Shown here: piece after piece, positions 53,017 to 61,775 of the stretch | Layout of the letters: the number at the start of each line of letters is the position of its first letter | Position numbering within the stretch: position 1 is the first letter of the stretch | Source of the DNA: Nocardioides ferulae | GTDB lineage: Bacteria; Actinomycetota; Actinomycetes; Propionibacteriales; Nocardioidaceae | Direction of reading: 5' to 3' | Assembly (NCBI RefSeq): GCF_003660455.1 | Contig: NZ_QZVR01000001.1 | Location: forward strand, 558,001 to 622,000 | Length of the DNA stretch: 64,000 nt | Program-made: the position numbers and the translations under genes | The notes under the pieces: model-generated | What the model was told of the DNA's origin: nothing | What the model saw: only the letters and a program-made list of their open reading frames with translations | The model's database searches: none

Positions 53017-55457
53017 ACCCGCACCGACAACGCGTCCAGCTCCCTCATCAGCCGCGCCACCACCGCCGGCGGCCGCACCGCGATCCGCACCCACTCCCCG
53101 TCCAGCCCCGGGAACGTGTCCGCCCGCCGCACCGCCACCCCCCGCTCCCGCAGCGCCGACCGCGCACCGGAACCCAGGCGCGCCAACACGAACGACGCCT
53201 GCGAGGGCACCACCTCGACCCCGCGCTCCTCCAGGCAGGCCACCAGGTGCGCCCGCCACTCCGCGATCCGCGCCGCCCGTCGCCCGGCCTCGGCCAGCGC
53301 CGCCGGCCCCGTGCAGGCGATCGCCGCGTGCACCGCCGGCGTCGACACCGACCACGGCACCTGGCGCGCCTCCAGCGCCGCGATGCTCCGCTCGCTGCCC
53401 AACAGGTAGCCCGCCCGGATCCCCGGGATCGACCAGTGCTTGGTCAGGCTGCGCACCACCAGCAGCCCCCGCCGACGGTCCCGCGCCAGCGTCTCCCGCT
53501 CGCCCTCGACGGTGTCGATGAACGCCTCGTCGACCATCACGATCCGCTTCGGCCGCCGCAGTCGCAGGATGTCCGCCGCCGGGTGCAGCACCCCCGTCGG
53601 GTTCGTCGGGTTGCCCAGCACCACCAGGTCCGCGTCCTCCGGCACCGCCGACGGGTCCAGCCGGAACCCGTCCTCGGGCCGGCAGTGCACCACGCTCACC
53701 TCGTGCCCCGCCCGCGCCAGGGCCGCATGCGGCTCGGTGAACTGCGGGTGCACCACCACCACATGACGCCACTGCTTCCACCGCGCCACCAGCTCGAACG
53801 CCTCCGCCGCCCCCGCCGTCACCAGCACCTCGTCGGGACGCCGACGGTGCAGCTCGGCGATCGCCGCCCGGGCCGCGCTCGGGTCCGGATAGCTCACCGA
53901 CTCGCGCAGCCCCTCGGCCAGCGCCTGCTCCAGCCAGGCCGGACGCCGCTCCGGGTGCACGTTGACCGCCAGGTCCAACAGCCCCGGCCCGGTCTCCCGG
54001 TCGCCGTGGTGCCGCAGCGGGTCGACCACCTCCGGATCCGCCACCGCCACCCCCGACCCCGCCGAACCCACAGAGCCCACCGACCTCGCGTCCGAAGGCA
54101 CCGCCACCGGCTCCGTCCCGGCCGCCGCCTCGGCGAACCGCTGCGCCATCGCCGGATGACCCACCCAGTGCAGGTGCAGGTACGACGCGTGCAGCGTCGC
54201 CGAGGCGACCCCGATCAGCTCACCGTCGACGTCCCAGGCCGGCGTCCAGCCCCGCGCCGCCCGCAGCAGCGCGGTGCGGTGGAACTCGTGACCGCGCACC
54301 TCCTCCCCCGCCCGGGTCAGCAGGCTGTCGCCCACCGCCCTCGCCACCGGATAGCGCAGCGTCAGCCGCTCGGTCATCGCCGCCCGGGCTCCGATCACCC
54401 CCACCATCGGCACGTCGTCGAGCGCCTCCAGCAGGTAGAGCAGCCCCGCGCACTCCGCCACCGTCGGCAGCCCCGCGTCGACCGCGGTCCGCACCTGCGC
54501 CAGCAGCGGCGCGTTGCGGGCCAGCCGGTGCACGTGCACCTCCGGGAACCCGCCGCCGAGCAACAGCGCCCGCGTGCCCGCGGGCAGCGCCGGGTCGCGC
54601 AGCGGGTCGAAGCGCACCACCCGGCACCCGGCCGCCCGCAGCAGCTCCTCGGTCTCGGCGTAGGAGAAGGTGAACGCCCGCCCCGCCGCCACCGCCACCA
54701 CCGGCGCGCCGGCGACCGCGGTCACCTCGGCGGCCGGGTCCCACGGCTCGGCGTGGAGAGCCGGAGCGGACCGCGCCACCTCCAGCACGGCGTCCAGGTC
54801 GACGTGCCGGGCGACGAGCTCGCCGAGCCGGGACACCAGCTCCGCGACGCCGTCGCGCTCCGCGGCCGGCACCAGCCCGAGGTGGCGCGACGGCGTGGTG
54901 ACCGCGTCGTCGCGCGGCACCACCCCCAGCACGGGTACGTCGAGTGAGCGGCGTACCTCCGCGACGTTGCGCGGCGACCCCGCCCGGTTCAGCACCACCC
55001 CGACCACCTCGACGCCCGGGTCGAAGACCGCCATCCCGGCCACCAGCGCACCCACCGAGCGGGACATCCGCGAGATGTCGACCACCAGCACCACCGGGGT
55101 GCGGGTGAGCCGGGCGACGTGCGCGGTGGAGGCGAACCCGTCCGTGCCCATCCGCCCGTCGTGCAGGCCCATCACACCCTCGACGATGGCGACGTCGGCA
55201 CCCCGGGCGCCGTGCAGCAGCAGCGGCGCGACCCGCTCCTCGCCCATCAGGTGCGGGTCGAGGTTGCGCCCCGGGCGCCCGGTCGCGACCGCGTGGTAGC
55301 CCGGGTCGATGTAGTCGGGGCCGACCTTGTGGCCGGACACCTCCACGCCGCGCGCCCGGAGCGCGGCCATCAGCCCGGTCGCGATCGTGGTCTTGCCCTG
55401 GCCGGTCGCGGGCGCCGCGACCATGAGCCGTGGCAGCCGTGACTGGTCGGTCACCAT
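53013..55457 (-). CDS. cobB-cobC: Fused cobyrinate a,c-diamide synthase and threonine-phosphate decarboxylase-like protein
   Basis: 814 residues. Residues about 1-460 are CobB: P-loop MVAAPATGQGKTTIATGLM near 12-30, HKVGPDYIDPGYH near 41-53, and a glutaminase domain with Cys in AECAGLLYLLEAL near 331-343. After a Gly/Ser/Val-rich linker (about 465-480), residues about 495-814 are a class I/II PLP aminotransferase-fold CobC: NPTNPTGVLHP near 613-623 and the PLP Lys in RSLTKHWSIPGIRAGYLLGS near 670-689. It joins a ring-amidation enzyme with the maker of the aminopropanol linker. Overlaps cobO by 7 bases. Confidence 0.88.
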   Translation of the reverse strand: MVTDQSRLPRLMVAAPATGQGKTTIATGLMAALRARGVEVSGHKVGPDYIDPGYHAVATGRPGRNLDPHLMGEERVAPLLLHGARGADVAIVEGVMGLHDGRMGTDGFASTAHVARLTRTPVVLVVDISRMSRSVGALVAGMAVFDPGVEVVGVVLNRAGSPRNVAEVRRSLDVPVLGVVPRDDAVTTPSRHLGLVPAAERDGVAELVSRLGELVARHVDLDAVLEVARSAPALHAEPWDPAAEVTAVAGAPVVAVAAGRAFTFSYAETEELLRAAGCRVVRFDPLRDPALPAGTRALLLGGGFPEVHVHRLARNAPLLAQVRTAVDAGLPTVAECAGLLYLLEALDDVPMVGVIGARAAMTERLTLRYPVARAVGDSLLTRAGEEVRGHEFHRTALLRAARGWTPAWDVDGELIGVASATLHASYLHLHWVGHPAMAQRFAEAAAGTEPVAVPSDARSVGSVGSAGSGVAVADPEVVDPLRHHGDRETGPGLLDLAVNVHPERRPAWLEQALAEGLRESVSYPDPSAARAAIAELHRRRPDEVLVTAGAAEAFELVARWKQWRHVVVVHPQFTEPHAALARAGHEVSVVHCRPEDGFRLDPSAVPEDADLVVLGNPTNPTGVLHPAADILRLRRPKRIVMVDEAFIDTVEGERETLARDRRRGLLVVRSLTKHWSIPGIRAGYLLGSERSIAALEARQVPWSVSTPAVHAAIACTGPAALAEAGRRAARIAEWRAHLVACLEERGVEVVPSQASFVLARLGSGARSALRERGVAVRRADTFPGLDGEWVRIAVRPPAVVARLMRELDALSVRV

Positions 55458-56065
55458 TCGATGCCTCGCTGACCCTTCTGGCCCGCGTCCATCGGGTGCT
55501 TTTGCTTGGTCATCTCGGTCACCAGGTCGGCGACCTCGAGCAGCTCGGGTGCGGCGCGGCGGCCGGTGACCACGACATGCTGCCGCCCGGGCCGGTCGCG
55601 CAGCGTCGCCACCACGTCGTCCAGGTCGACCCAGCCCCACGCGATCGGATAGGTGAACTCGTCGAGCACGTAGAGGTCGTGGGCCTCGGCGGCCAGCCGG
55701 CGCTTGATCTCGGCCCAGCCCTCGGCGGCCGCCCGGGCGTGGTCGGCGGCCTCGCCCTGCTTCTTCGACCACGACCAGCCCGACCCCATCTTGTGCCACT
55801 CCACCGGGCCGCCCTCGCCGGACTGCTCGTGCAGCTCACCGAGCCGCTCGAGCACGGTCTGCTCACCGATGCGCCACTTCGCCGACTTCACGAACTGGAA
55901 CACCCCCACCCGCCAGCCCTGGTTCCAGCCCCGGAGCGCGAGCCCGAACGCGGCCGTCGACTTCCCCTTGCCGTCGCCGGTGTGCACCATCAGCAGCGGC
56001 CGGTTGCGGCGCTGCCGGGTGGTGAGCCCGTCGTCGGGCACGGTCAGGGGCTGTCCCTGGGGCAT
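55451..56065 (-). CDS. cobO: Cob(I)yrinic acid a,c-diamide adenosyltransferase
   Basis: 204-residue CobA/CobO-type ATP:corrinoid adenosyltransferase. P-loop VHTGDGKGKSTAAFGLALR near 27-45, KMGSGWSW near 92-99 and YVLDEFTYPIAWGWVD near 132-147. It adds the upper adenosyl ligand after cobalt insertion. ATG overlaps the cobA stop. Confidence 0.93.
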   Translation of the reverse strand: MPQGQPLTVPDDGLTTRQRRNRPLLMVHTGDGKGKSTAAFGLALRGWNQGWRVGVFQFVKSAKWRIGEQTVLERLGELHEQSGEGGPVEWHKMGSGWSWSKKQGEAADHARAAAEGWAEIKRRLAAEAHDLYVLDEFTYPIAWGWVDLDDVVATLRDRPGRQHVVVTGRRAAPELLEVADLVTEMTKQKHPMDAGQKGQRGIEW

Positions 56066-56841
56066 CAGCGGGTCTCCTGGAGTATGTCGAGGGGTGCGGC
56101 TGTGCCGGCGAACGCGGCGACCTCACCGATCACCGTCACCGCCGGTGGTGCGAGGTCTTGCGCGGCCGCCGCGATGCCGGCCAGCGGGGCGGTGCGCACC
56201 TGCTGGTCGGGGTGGCCGCCGCGGGCGACCACGGCGGCCGGAGTGCCGGACGCCAGCCCGTGGCTGAGCAGGGCGTTGGCGATCGCGGCGAGGTTGGCCA
56301 CCCCCATCAGCACCACCAGCGTGGTGCCCGAGCGGGCCAGCGCCGCGTAGTCGAGCGTGCAGCCGGGGTGGCCGGGAGGCACGTGGCCGGAGATCACGCT
56401 GAACCCGTGCACCAGCCCCCGGTGGGTCACCGGGATCCCGGCCAGCGCCGGCACCGCAACGGCCGAGCTGACCCCGGGCAGCACCCGCACGTCGACGCCG
56501 GCCTCGGTGCAGGCGAGCAGCTCCTCCATGCCGCGGCCGAAGACGAACCCGTCGCCGCCCTTGAGCCGCACCACCCGTCGGCCGGCCCGGGCGTGACCGA
56601 CCAGCAGCTCGTTGATCCGCTCCTGCGGCGTCGTCCTGCCCCGGGGCAACTTGGCCACGTCGACCACCTCGGCCTCGGCACGGGTCCAGGCGAGGGCGCC
56701 CTGGGGTGCGAGGTGGTCGACCAGCAGCACGTCGGCCTGCTCGACGGCGGCGCGGCCGGCCACCGTCATCAGGCCGGGGTCGCCCGGTCCTCCCGCGACC
56801 AGCGTGACGGTGCCGGGGCGCAGGGGCTGCAGGGTGCCCAT
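56065..56841 (-). CDS. cobA: Uroporphyrinogen-III C-methyltransferase
   Basis: 258-residue SUMT that makes precorrin-2, the entry step to B12 and siroheme. VTLVAGGPGDPGLMTVAGR near 12-30, VRLKGGDGFVFGRGMEE near 91-107 and VLPGVSSAVAVPALAGIPVT near 119-138. It is not fused to a uroporphyrinogen synthase or to CysG domains. Coupled by ATGA to its neighbours. Confidence 0.93.
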   Translation of the reverse strand: MGTLQPLRPGTVTLVAGGPGDPGLMTVAGRAAVEQADVLLVDHLAPQGALAWTRAEAEVVDVAKLPRGRTTPQERINELLVGHARAGRRVVRLKGGDGFVFGRGMEELLACTEAGVDVRVLPGVSSAVAVPALAGIPVTHRGLVHGFSVISGHVPPGHPGCTLDYAALARSGTTLVVLMGVANLAAIANALLSHGLASGTPAAVVARGGHPDQQVRTAPLAGIAAAAQDLAPPAVTVIGEVAAFAGTAAPLDILQETR

Positions 56842-58901
56842 CAGGCGGCGCGGCCGGGAGTGCGGCCGGCCACGACACCGACCAGGGCGGCGGCGCTGAC
56901 CCGCTCCATCGGCACGTGCTCGGCCCGCAGCCGGGCGGCCAGCACCCGGGCCAGCCCGAACCGCAGCGGTCCCTGCTCACAGTCGACGACGACGCTCGGC
57001 ACCCCGAGCGCGGCGACGTGCCCGGCGGCCAGCCTCGAGCGCTCCACCGGGTCGACGCCGGCAGTAGCCCTCCCGTCGGTGACCACGACCAGCAGCGGGC
57101 GCACCCGCGGGTCGCGCAGCCGCTCCCGACGCAGCACCCGCCCTGCCTCGAGGAGACCCTCGGCGAGCGGGGTGCGACCGCCCGAGGGCAGGTCGTCCAG
57201 CAGTGCCGCGGCCACCTCGACCGACCCCGTCGGGGGCAGCAGCAGGGAGGCCTCCCGGCCGCGGAAGCCGACCATCGCCACCTTGTCGCGACGCCGGTAG
57301 GCGTCGGTGAGCAGCGACAGCACCGCGGTCTTCACGTGCGCCATCCGCCGCCGCGCGGCCATCGACCCGGACGCGTCGACGCAGAAGAGCAGCAGGTTCG
57401 ACTCGCGCCCCTCGCGGACCGCGCTGCGCAGGTCCTCGGGCCGCAGCAGCACCCGCCCACCGCCATGGCCGGCGGCGTCGCGGACGGCGCGCTCGGCTGC
57501 GGCGTGCAGCGTGCCGAGCAGGTGTAGCTGCCCGGGGCCGGTTCCGCTGCCGACCCTCCGGCCGGTCGCGCCGCGTGCGCGGCTGCGCCGACCGGGGCTG
57601 CCCTCACCGACGCCGTCGACGGTGAACAGCCGGGGCCGGTACGCCGCGCCGGCGCGCGCCGTCTCCGGGTCGCCGCCGCCCGCGGTGGCGGCGGACGCCT
57701 GGTCGGGCTCCGCCGCCTCCGGGCATTCGGACGTCGTCTCCCCCTCCGGTGCGTCGCCGGGCTCCTCGTGGTCGCCGGGCTCCTCGTCCGTTCCGCCAGG
57801 TGGCTCGGGCCCGGGCCCGGGGTCAGGCTCGGGGTCGGGCTCGGGCAGCTCGTCGTCGCCAAGCAGCCGGTCGAGCAGGTCCTCGTCGAGGCCGGGGGCG
57901 TCGAAGGGGTCGCGGCGCCGCCGGTGCGGCAGGGCGAGCAGGGCCGCAGCACGGATGTCGGCCAGCGTGACCCGATCCCGCCCGACCCAGGCGGCGTGGG
58001 CGGCGGCGGTGCGGGTGGTGACGATGTCGGCGCGAAGCCCCTCGACCTCGAACCCCGCGCAGACCTGGGCGATCTTGAGCAGCGCCGCGTCGGAGACCTT
58101 GACCGACCCGAGCCGCCCGCGGGCCGCGGCGATCCGCCGGGTCAGCTCCTGCTGCCGCTCGGCGTACCCGGCCGCGAACCCCTCGGGGTCCTCGTCGAAG
58201 GCGAGCCGCCGTCGGACCACCTCGGTGCGCAGCGCCGGGTCGCGAGGGGCGGCGACCTCGACGGTCAGCCCGAACCGGTCGAGCAGCTGCGGCCGCAGCT
58301 CGCCCTCCTCGGGGTTCATCGTGCCGATCAGCACGAACCGGGCGGCGTGGCCGAGCGAGACGCCGTCGCGCTCGACGGTGACGGTGCCGGTGGCGGCGGC
58401 GTCGAGCAGCAGGTCGACGAGGTGGTCGTGGAGCAGGTTGACCTCGTCGACGTAGAGCACCCCGCGGTGGGCGCGGGCCAGCAGCCCGGGCTCGAACTCG
58501 ACGGCGCCGGCGGTCAGCGCGCGCTCCAAGTGGATCGAGCCGAGCAGCCGGTCCTCCGACGCCCCGACCGGCAGCTCCACGAGCCGCACCGGCCGTACCA
58601 CCGTGGGGGCGGCGGGGTCGAACGGGCCGTCGGGCGAGACGGCCCCGGGGTCGTGCGGGTCGGCGGAGTAGCGGTCGCCCTCGTGGGTCTCGATCCAGGG
58701 CAGCACCTCGGCGAGACCGCGCACGGCGGTGGACTTCGCGGTCCCCTTGTGACCGCGCACCAGGACCCCGCCGATCTGCGGGCTGATCGAGGTCAGCACC
58801 AGCGCGAGGCCCATCGGATCCAGCCCGGAGTCCAGACCGGTGTCGGGCTCGGACCCGAGACCGCAGCCGACGACGGCAGAGAAGGGGTAGTTCGTTGGCA
58901 C
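56841..58901 (-). CDS. Fused ChlI/ChlD-type AAA+ and VWA chelatase subunit
   Basis: 686 residues. The AAA+ domain (about 1-340) has Walker A GHKGTAKST near 53-61 and Walker B GVLYVDEVNLL near 145-155. A long acidic, Pro/Glu/Gly-rich linker follows (about 360-440). The VWA domain (about 490-686) has the MIDAS motif DASGS near 511-515. It most likely supplies the ATPase function for CobN, doing the job of separate CobS and CobT. GTG at 58901 with GGGAG 8 bases before it; first gene of the operon behind a B12 riboswitch. Confidence 0.88.
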   Translation of the reverse strand: MPTNYPFSAVVGCGLGSEPDTGLDSGLDPMGLALVLTSISPQIGGVLVRGHKGTAKSTAVRGLAEVLPWIETHEGDRYSADPHDPGAVSPDGPFDPAAPTVVRPVRLVELPVGASEDRLLGSIHLERALTAGAVEFEPGLLARAHRGVLYVDEVNLLHDHLVDLLLDAAATGTVTVERDGVSLGHAARFVLIGTMNPEEGELRPQLLDRFGLTVEVAAPRDPALRTEVVRRRLAFDEDPEGFAAGYAERQQELTRRIAAARGRLGSVKVSDAALLKIAQVCAGFEVEGLRADIVTTRTAAAHAAWVGRDRVTLADIRAAALLALPHRRRRDPFDAPGLDEDLLDRLLGDDELPEPDPEPDPGPGPEPPGGTDEEPGDHEEPGDAPEGETTSECPEAAEPDQASAATAGGGDPETARAGAAYRPRLFTVDGVGEGSPGRRSRARGATGRRVGSGTGPGQLHLLGTLHAAAERAVRDAAGHGGGRVLLRPEDLRSAVREGRESNLLLFCVDASGSMAARRRMAHVKTAVLSLLTDAYRRRDKVAMVGFRGREASLLLPPTGSVEVAAALLDDLPSGGRTPLAEGLLEAGRVLRRERLRDPRVRPLLVVVTDGRATAGVDPVERSRLAAGHVAALGVPSVVVDCEQGPLRFGLARVLAARLRAEHVPMERVSAAALVGVVAGRTPGRAA

Positions 58902-58937
58902 GTGAGGCTCCCGCTCGCTAGGCCATGGATGGCGACG

Positions 58938-59075
58938 CGAGGCCGGTCTTCGGACTTGCCGGGTCACTCCTCACGGAGTGCTCGGTTCACCGCAGCGGGC
59001 CTGTGCCGGACTCTCACCGGCTTCCCAGATTCTCCCCGTTGACCTTCCCCACCGCGTGGCGATGGTTGGGCCGCA
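58938..59075 (-). ncRNA. Cobalamin riboswitch upstream of the chelatase-cobA-cobO-cobBC-cobD operon
   Basis: On the minus strand: GGGAAGCCGGTGAGAGTCCGG, then GCCCGCTGCGGTGA, a hairpin (CACTCCGTGAGGAGTG), and the B12 box AGTCCGAAGACCGGCC (58941-58956), a full match to the consensus. It ends about 40 bases before the GTG at 58901. Confidence 0.9.
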
Positions 59076-59113
59076 GGGGCACCTCACGTGCGACGGACGA
59101 TAGCGTCCCGGCC

Positions 59114-60349
59114 GTGCCTCCCGCGACCGACCCCTGGCTGACCGTGCTCGGCGTCGGTGCCGACGGTCGCCTCGACGAGGCCGGCACCGCGCTGGTCCGC
59201 GACGCCGAGGTGCTGCTCGGGGGCCGCCGCCACCTCGCCGCCGTCGACGAGCTGCTGCCGGCCGTCGCCGGGCAGGAGCGGATCGCGTGGCCCTCTCCGC
59301 TGGCCGAAGGCCTGCCCCCGTTGCTGGAGCGGCTCCGGGGACGCCGCGTCGTCGCCCTCGCATCGGGTGACCCGCTGGTCTCGGGCATCGGCGGCACCCT
59401 CGTCCGGGCCCTGGGCCCGGACGCGATGCGAGTCGTCCCAGCCGTCTCGTCGATCGCGCTGGCCCGGGCCCGGATGGGCTGGTCGGCCGAGGAGTCAGTC
59501 GTCGTCACCCTCGTCGGACGGCACGAGGCACGGCTGCTGCGCGAGGTCGCCCCCGGGCGCCGGATCCTGCTGCTCACCTCGGGTCCGCAGACGCCCGCCG
59601 TGGTCGCCGATCTGCTCACCGACGCTGGCTGCGGGGACGCGCAGGTCACCCTGCTCGGCGACCTCGGCAGCGACCGGGAGACGCTGGTGAGCCGCGCCGC
59701 CCGCGACTGGGTCGGCCCGCCGCCGCGGGAGGTGCCGGCCCTGCACGTGCTCGCCGTCGAGATCCCCGCGTCGTACGCCGGGTGGCACACCTCGTGGGCC
59801 GCCGGGCTGCCCGACGACGCCTTCGAGCACGACGGCCAGCTGACCAAGCGCGACCTGCGCGCCTCGGCGCTCGCCCGCCTCCGGCCGGCGCCCGGCCAGC
59901 ACCTGTGGGACGTCGGCGCCGGGGCCGGCTCGGTGGGCATCGAGTGGATGCGCGCGCACCCGGCGTGCCGCACCACGGCCGTCGAGGCCGACCCCGAGCG
60001 TGTCGGCCGGATCCGCCGGAACGCCGCCCGGCTCGGCGTCCCCGACCTCACCGTCGTCGAGGGCCGCGCACCCGCCGCGCTGGCGCACCTGTCCGCGCCG
60101 GATGCGGTCTTCGTCGGTGGTGGCGCCACCCGGCCCGGCGTGCTCGACACCTGCCTGGCCGCGGTCGGCCCCGGCGGGCGGCTGGTGGTGCACGGCGTGA
60201 CCCTGGAGACCGAGCAGCTCCTCGCCGAGGCACACCGCACCCACGGCGGCGAGCTGACCCGAATCGCGGTCGAGTCCGCCGCCCCCGTCGGTGGCTTCAC
60301 CGGGTGGACACCAGCGCGCACCGTCACCCAGTGGTGCCTGGAGCGCTGA
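59114..60349 (+). CDS. cobL: Precorrin-6Y C5,15-methyltransferase (decarboxylating)
   Basis: 411 residues fusing the CbiE methyltransferase (about 1-205; ASGDPLVSGIGGTL near 83-96) and the CbiT methyltransferase/decarboxylase (about 220-411; DVGAGAGSVGIEWMRA near 268-283). GTG at 59114 begins the family N terminus. It is alone on the plus strand, convergent with bluB 17 bases away, and has no riboswitch of its own on this strand. Confidence 0.92.
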   Translation: MPPATDPWLTVLGVGADGRLDEAGTALVRDAEVLLGGRRHLAAVDELLPAVAGQERIAWPSPLAEGLPPLLERLRGRRVVALASGDPLVSGIGGTLVRALGPDAMRVVPAVSSIALARARMGWSAEESVVVTLVGRHEARLLREVAPGRRILLLTSGPQTPAVVADLLTDAGCGDAQVTLLGDLGSDRETLVSRAARDWVGPPPREVPALHVLAVEIPASYAGWHTSWAAGLPDDAFEHDGQLTKRDLRASALARLRPAPGQHLWDVGAGAGSVGIEWMRAHPACRTTAVEADPERVGRIRRNAARLGVPDLTVVEGRAPAALAHLSAPDAVFVGGGATRPGVLDTCLAAVGPGGRLVVHGVTLETEQLLAEAHRTHGGELTRIAVESAAPVGGFTGWTPARTVTQWCLER

Positions 60350-60385
60350 GCCCGGGCCCGGGGCCGTCAGCCGCGGTAGCGCTCC
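60340..60385. terminator. Possible terminator between cobL and bluB
   Basis: GGAGCGCT at 60340-60347 pairs with AGCGCTCC at 60378-60385, enclosing both stop codons and an inner GC palindrome. Stem 8 bp, long loop, so only a weak candidate. Confidence 0.3.
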
Positions 60386-61017
60386 TGGTGTAGCACCGAG
60401 GCCAGCGGGCTGCGGCCGCGCCAGCCCAGCCGCTCCAGGTCGGGTACGTCGGGCAGCCCGGCCACCTCACCGACGCACAGCCAGGCCACGGGCCGCACGT
60501 GCTCGGGGAGTCCGACCAGGTCGCGCAGGAACTCCTCGCGGTAGAAGCTGACCCAGCCCACGCCGATCCTTTCGGCGGTGGCGGCGAGCCACAGGTTCTG
60601 GATCGCCAGGCACACCGAGTAGAGCCCGGTGTCGGAGATGGCGTGCCGGCCCAGCACCTGCTCGCCCGCGGTGGTCGGGTCGTAGCCGACAACCACGCCG
60701 AGGCCGGACTCGGCGATCCCCTCGACCTTGATCCGCGAGAACGTCTCGGCCCGCTCGCCGGTGAGCCCGGCGGCGAAGACCTCCCGCTCGGCGTGAACAT
60801 GGTCGCGGAACGCTGCCAGCGTGCCGGGGTCGCGCACCGTCACGAACACCCACGGCTGCGACATCCCCACGCTCGGGGCCCGGTGGGCGGCGCCCAGGAT
60901 CCGCTCCAGCACCTCGTCGGCGGGCGGGCGGCCGGTGAACTCCGCGCGGGTGTCGCGGCGGCGGGCGATCGCGTCGTAGAGGTCCATGCTCATCTCCTCG
61001 CTCATCTCCTCGCTCAT
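60367..61017 (-). CDS. bluB: 5,6-dimethylbenzimidazole synthase
   Basis: 216-residue flavin-destructase of the nitroreductase fold that makes the lower ligand base of B12 from FMN. RRRDTRAEFTGRP near 19-31, HRAPSVGMSQPWVFV near 45-59, GVGWVSFY near 159-166. The N terminus is a triple repeat (MSEE, MSEE, MSMD), so three ATGs compete: 61017, 61005 and 60993. The first overlaps the cobM stop. Confidence 0.92.
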   Translation of the reverse strand: MSEEMSEEMSMDLYDAIARRRDTRAEFTGRPPADEVLERILGAAHRAPSVGMSQPWVFVTVRDPGTLAAFRDHVHAEREVFAAGLTGERAETFSRIKVEGIAESGLGVVVGYDPTTAGEQVLGRHAISDTGLYSVCLAIQNLWLAATAERIGVGWVSFYREEFLRDLVGLPEHVRPVAWLCVGEVAGLPDVPDLERLGWRGRSPLASVLHQERYRG

Positions 61018-61023
61018 CTCCTC
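60988..61023 (-). repeat. Three tandem 12-bp units at the bluB start
   Basis: GCTCATCTCCTC (plus strand) occurs three times without a gap. On the coding strand each unit reads GAGGAG ATG AGC, so every ATG has a purine-rich block just before it. Confidence 0.85.
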
Positions 61024-61775
61024 CGCTGTCGGTCGGGGCTGTAGAGGAACGACTCCGTGTCGGCACCGGCATCGGCGTGCTCGTCGGTCAGGGCCCGGCC
61101 GACGAGGATCACCGCAGCCTGTCGCAGGCCCGCGGCCTCGACCCGGTCGGCGAGGTCGGCCACGGTGCCCCGCAGCACCAGCTGCCGCGGCTGGCTGGCC
61201 AGGTGCACGACGATCGCCGGGCAGTCGCCGCCGACCACCGGCGTCAGCTCGGCCATCAGCTCGCGGGTGCGGGCGATCGCCAGGTGCAGCACGAGCGTGG
61301 CGCCGGTGGCCGCGAAGTCGACCAGCCGCTCCCCCGCGCCCATCGGCGTCGACCGCGCCCGGGTGCGGGTGAGCACCACCGACTGCGCGACCCGTGGCAC
61401 GGTCAGCTCCCGGCCCACGACGGCGGCCGCGGCGGCGTACGCCGGCACGCCCGGCGTCACCTGCCAGCCCACGCCGGCGGCGTCGAGCCGCCGGGTCTGC
61501 TCGTGCAGCGCGGAGTAGAGCGAGGGGTCGCCCGAGGTCAGCCGCACCACCCGGTCACCGGCCCGGACCGCGTCGACCAGGTGGGCGGTGATCGCGTCGA
61601 GGTCGAGGTCCTGGGTGTCGAGCAGCCGGGCCCGCGGGCCGCAGTGGGCGAGCACCTCGGGGTCGAGGTAGGTGCCCGGGTAGAGCACCACGTCGGCCGC
61701 GGCCAGCAGCCGGACCGCACGCACGGTCAGCAGGTCGGCGGCTCCGGGGCCGGCACCGACGAAGTCCACGCTCAT
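61014..61775 (-). CDS. cobM: Precorrin-4 C11-methyltransferase
   Basis: 253-residue tetrapyrrole methyltransferase: VDFVGAGPGAADLLTVRA near 3-20, RLTSGDPSLYSALHEQ near 79-94, and VTPGVPAYAAAAAVVGRELT near 106-125. ATG at 61775 was chosen over the longer open frame because it overlaps the cobIJ stop (ATGA) and fits the family N terminus. Confidence 0.92.
   Translation of the reverse strand: MSVDFVGAGPGAADLLTVRAVRLLAAADVVLYPGTYLDPEVLAHCGPRARLLDTQDLDLDAITAHLVDAVRAGDRVVRLTSGDPSLYSALHEQTRRLDAAGVGWQVTPGVPAYAAAAAVVGRELTVPRVAQSVVLTRTRARSTPMGAGERLVDFAATGATLVLHLAIARTRELMAELTPVVGGDCPAIVVHLASQPRQLVLRGTVADLADRVEAAGLRQAAVILVGRALTDEHADAGADTESFLYSPDRQRRR

Noticed and set aside
52368..54947. 859-codon plus-strand frame opposite cobD and cobBC
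   Set aside because: Pro/Arg/His-rich shadow with no recognisable domain; the minus-strand genes are well supported.
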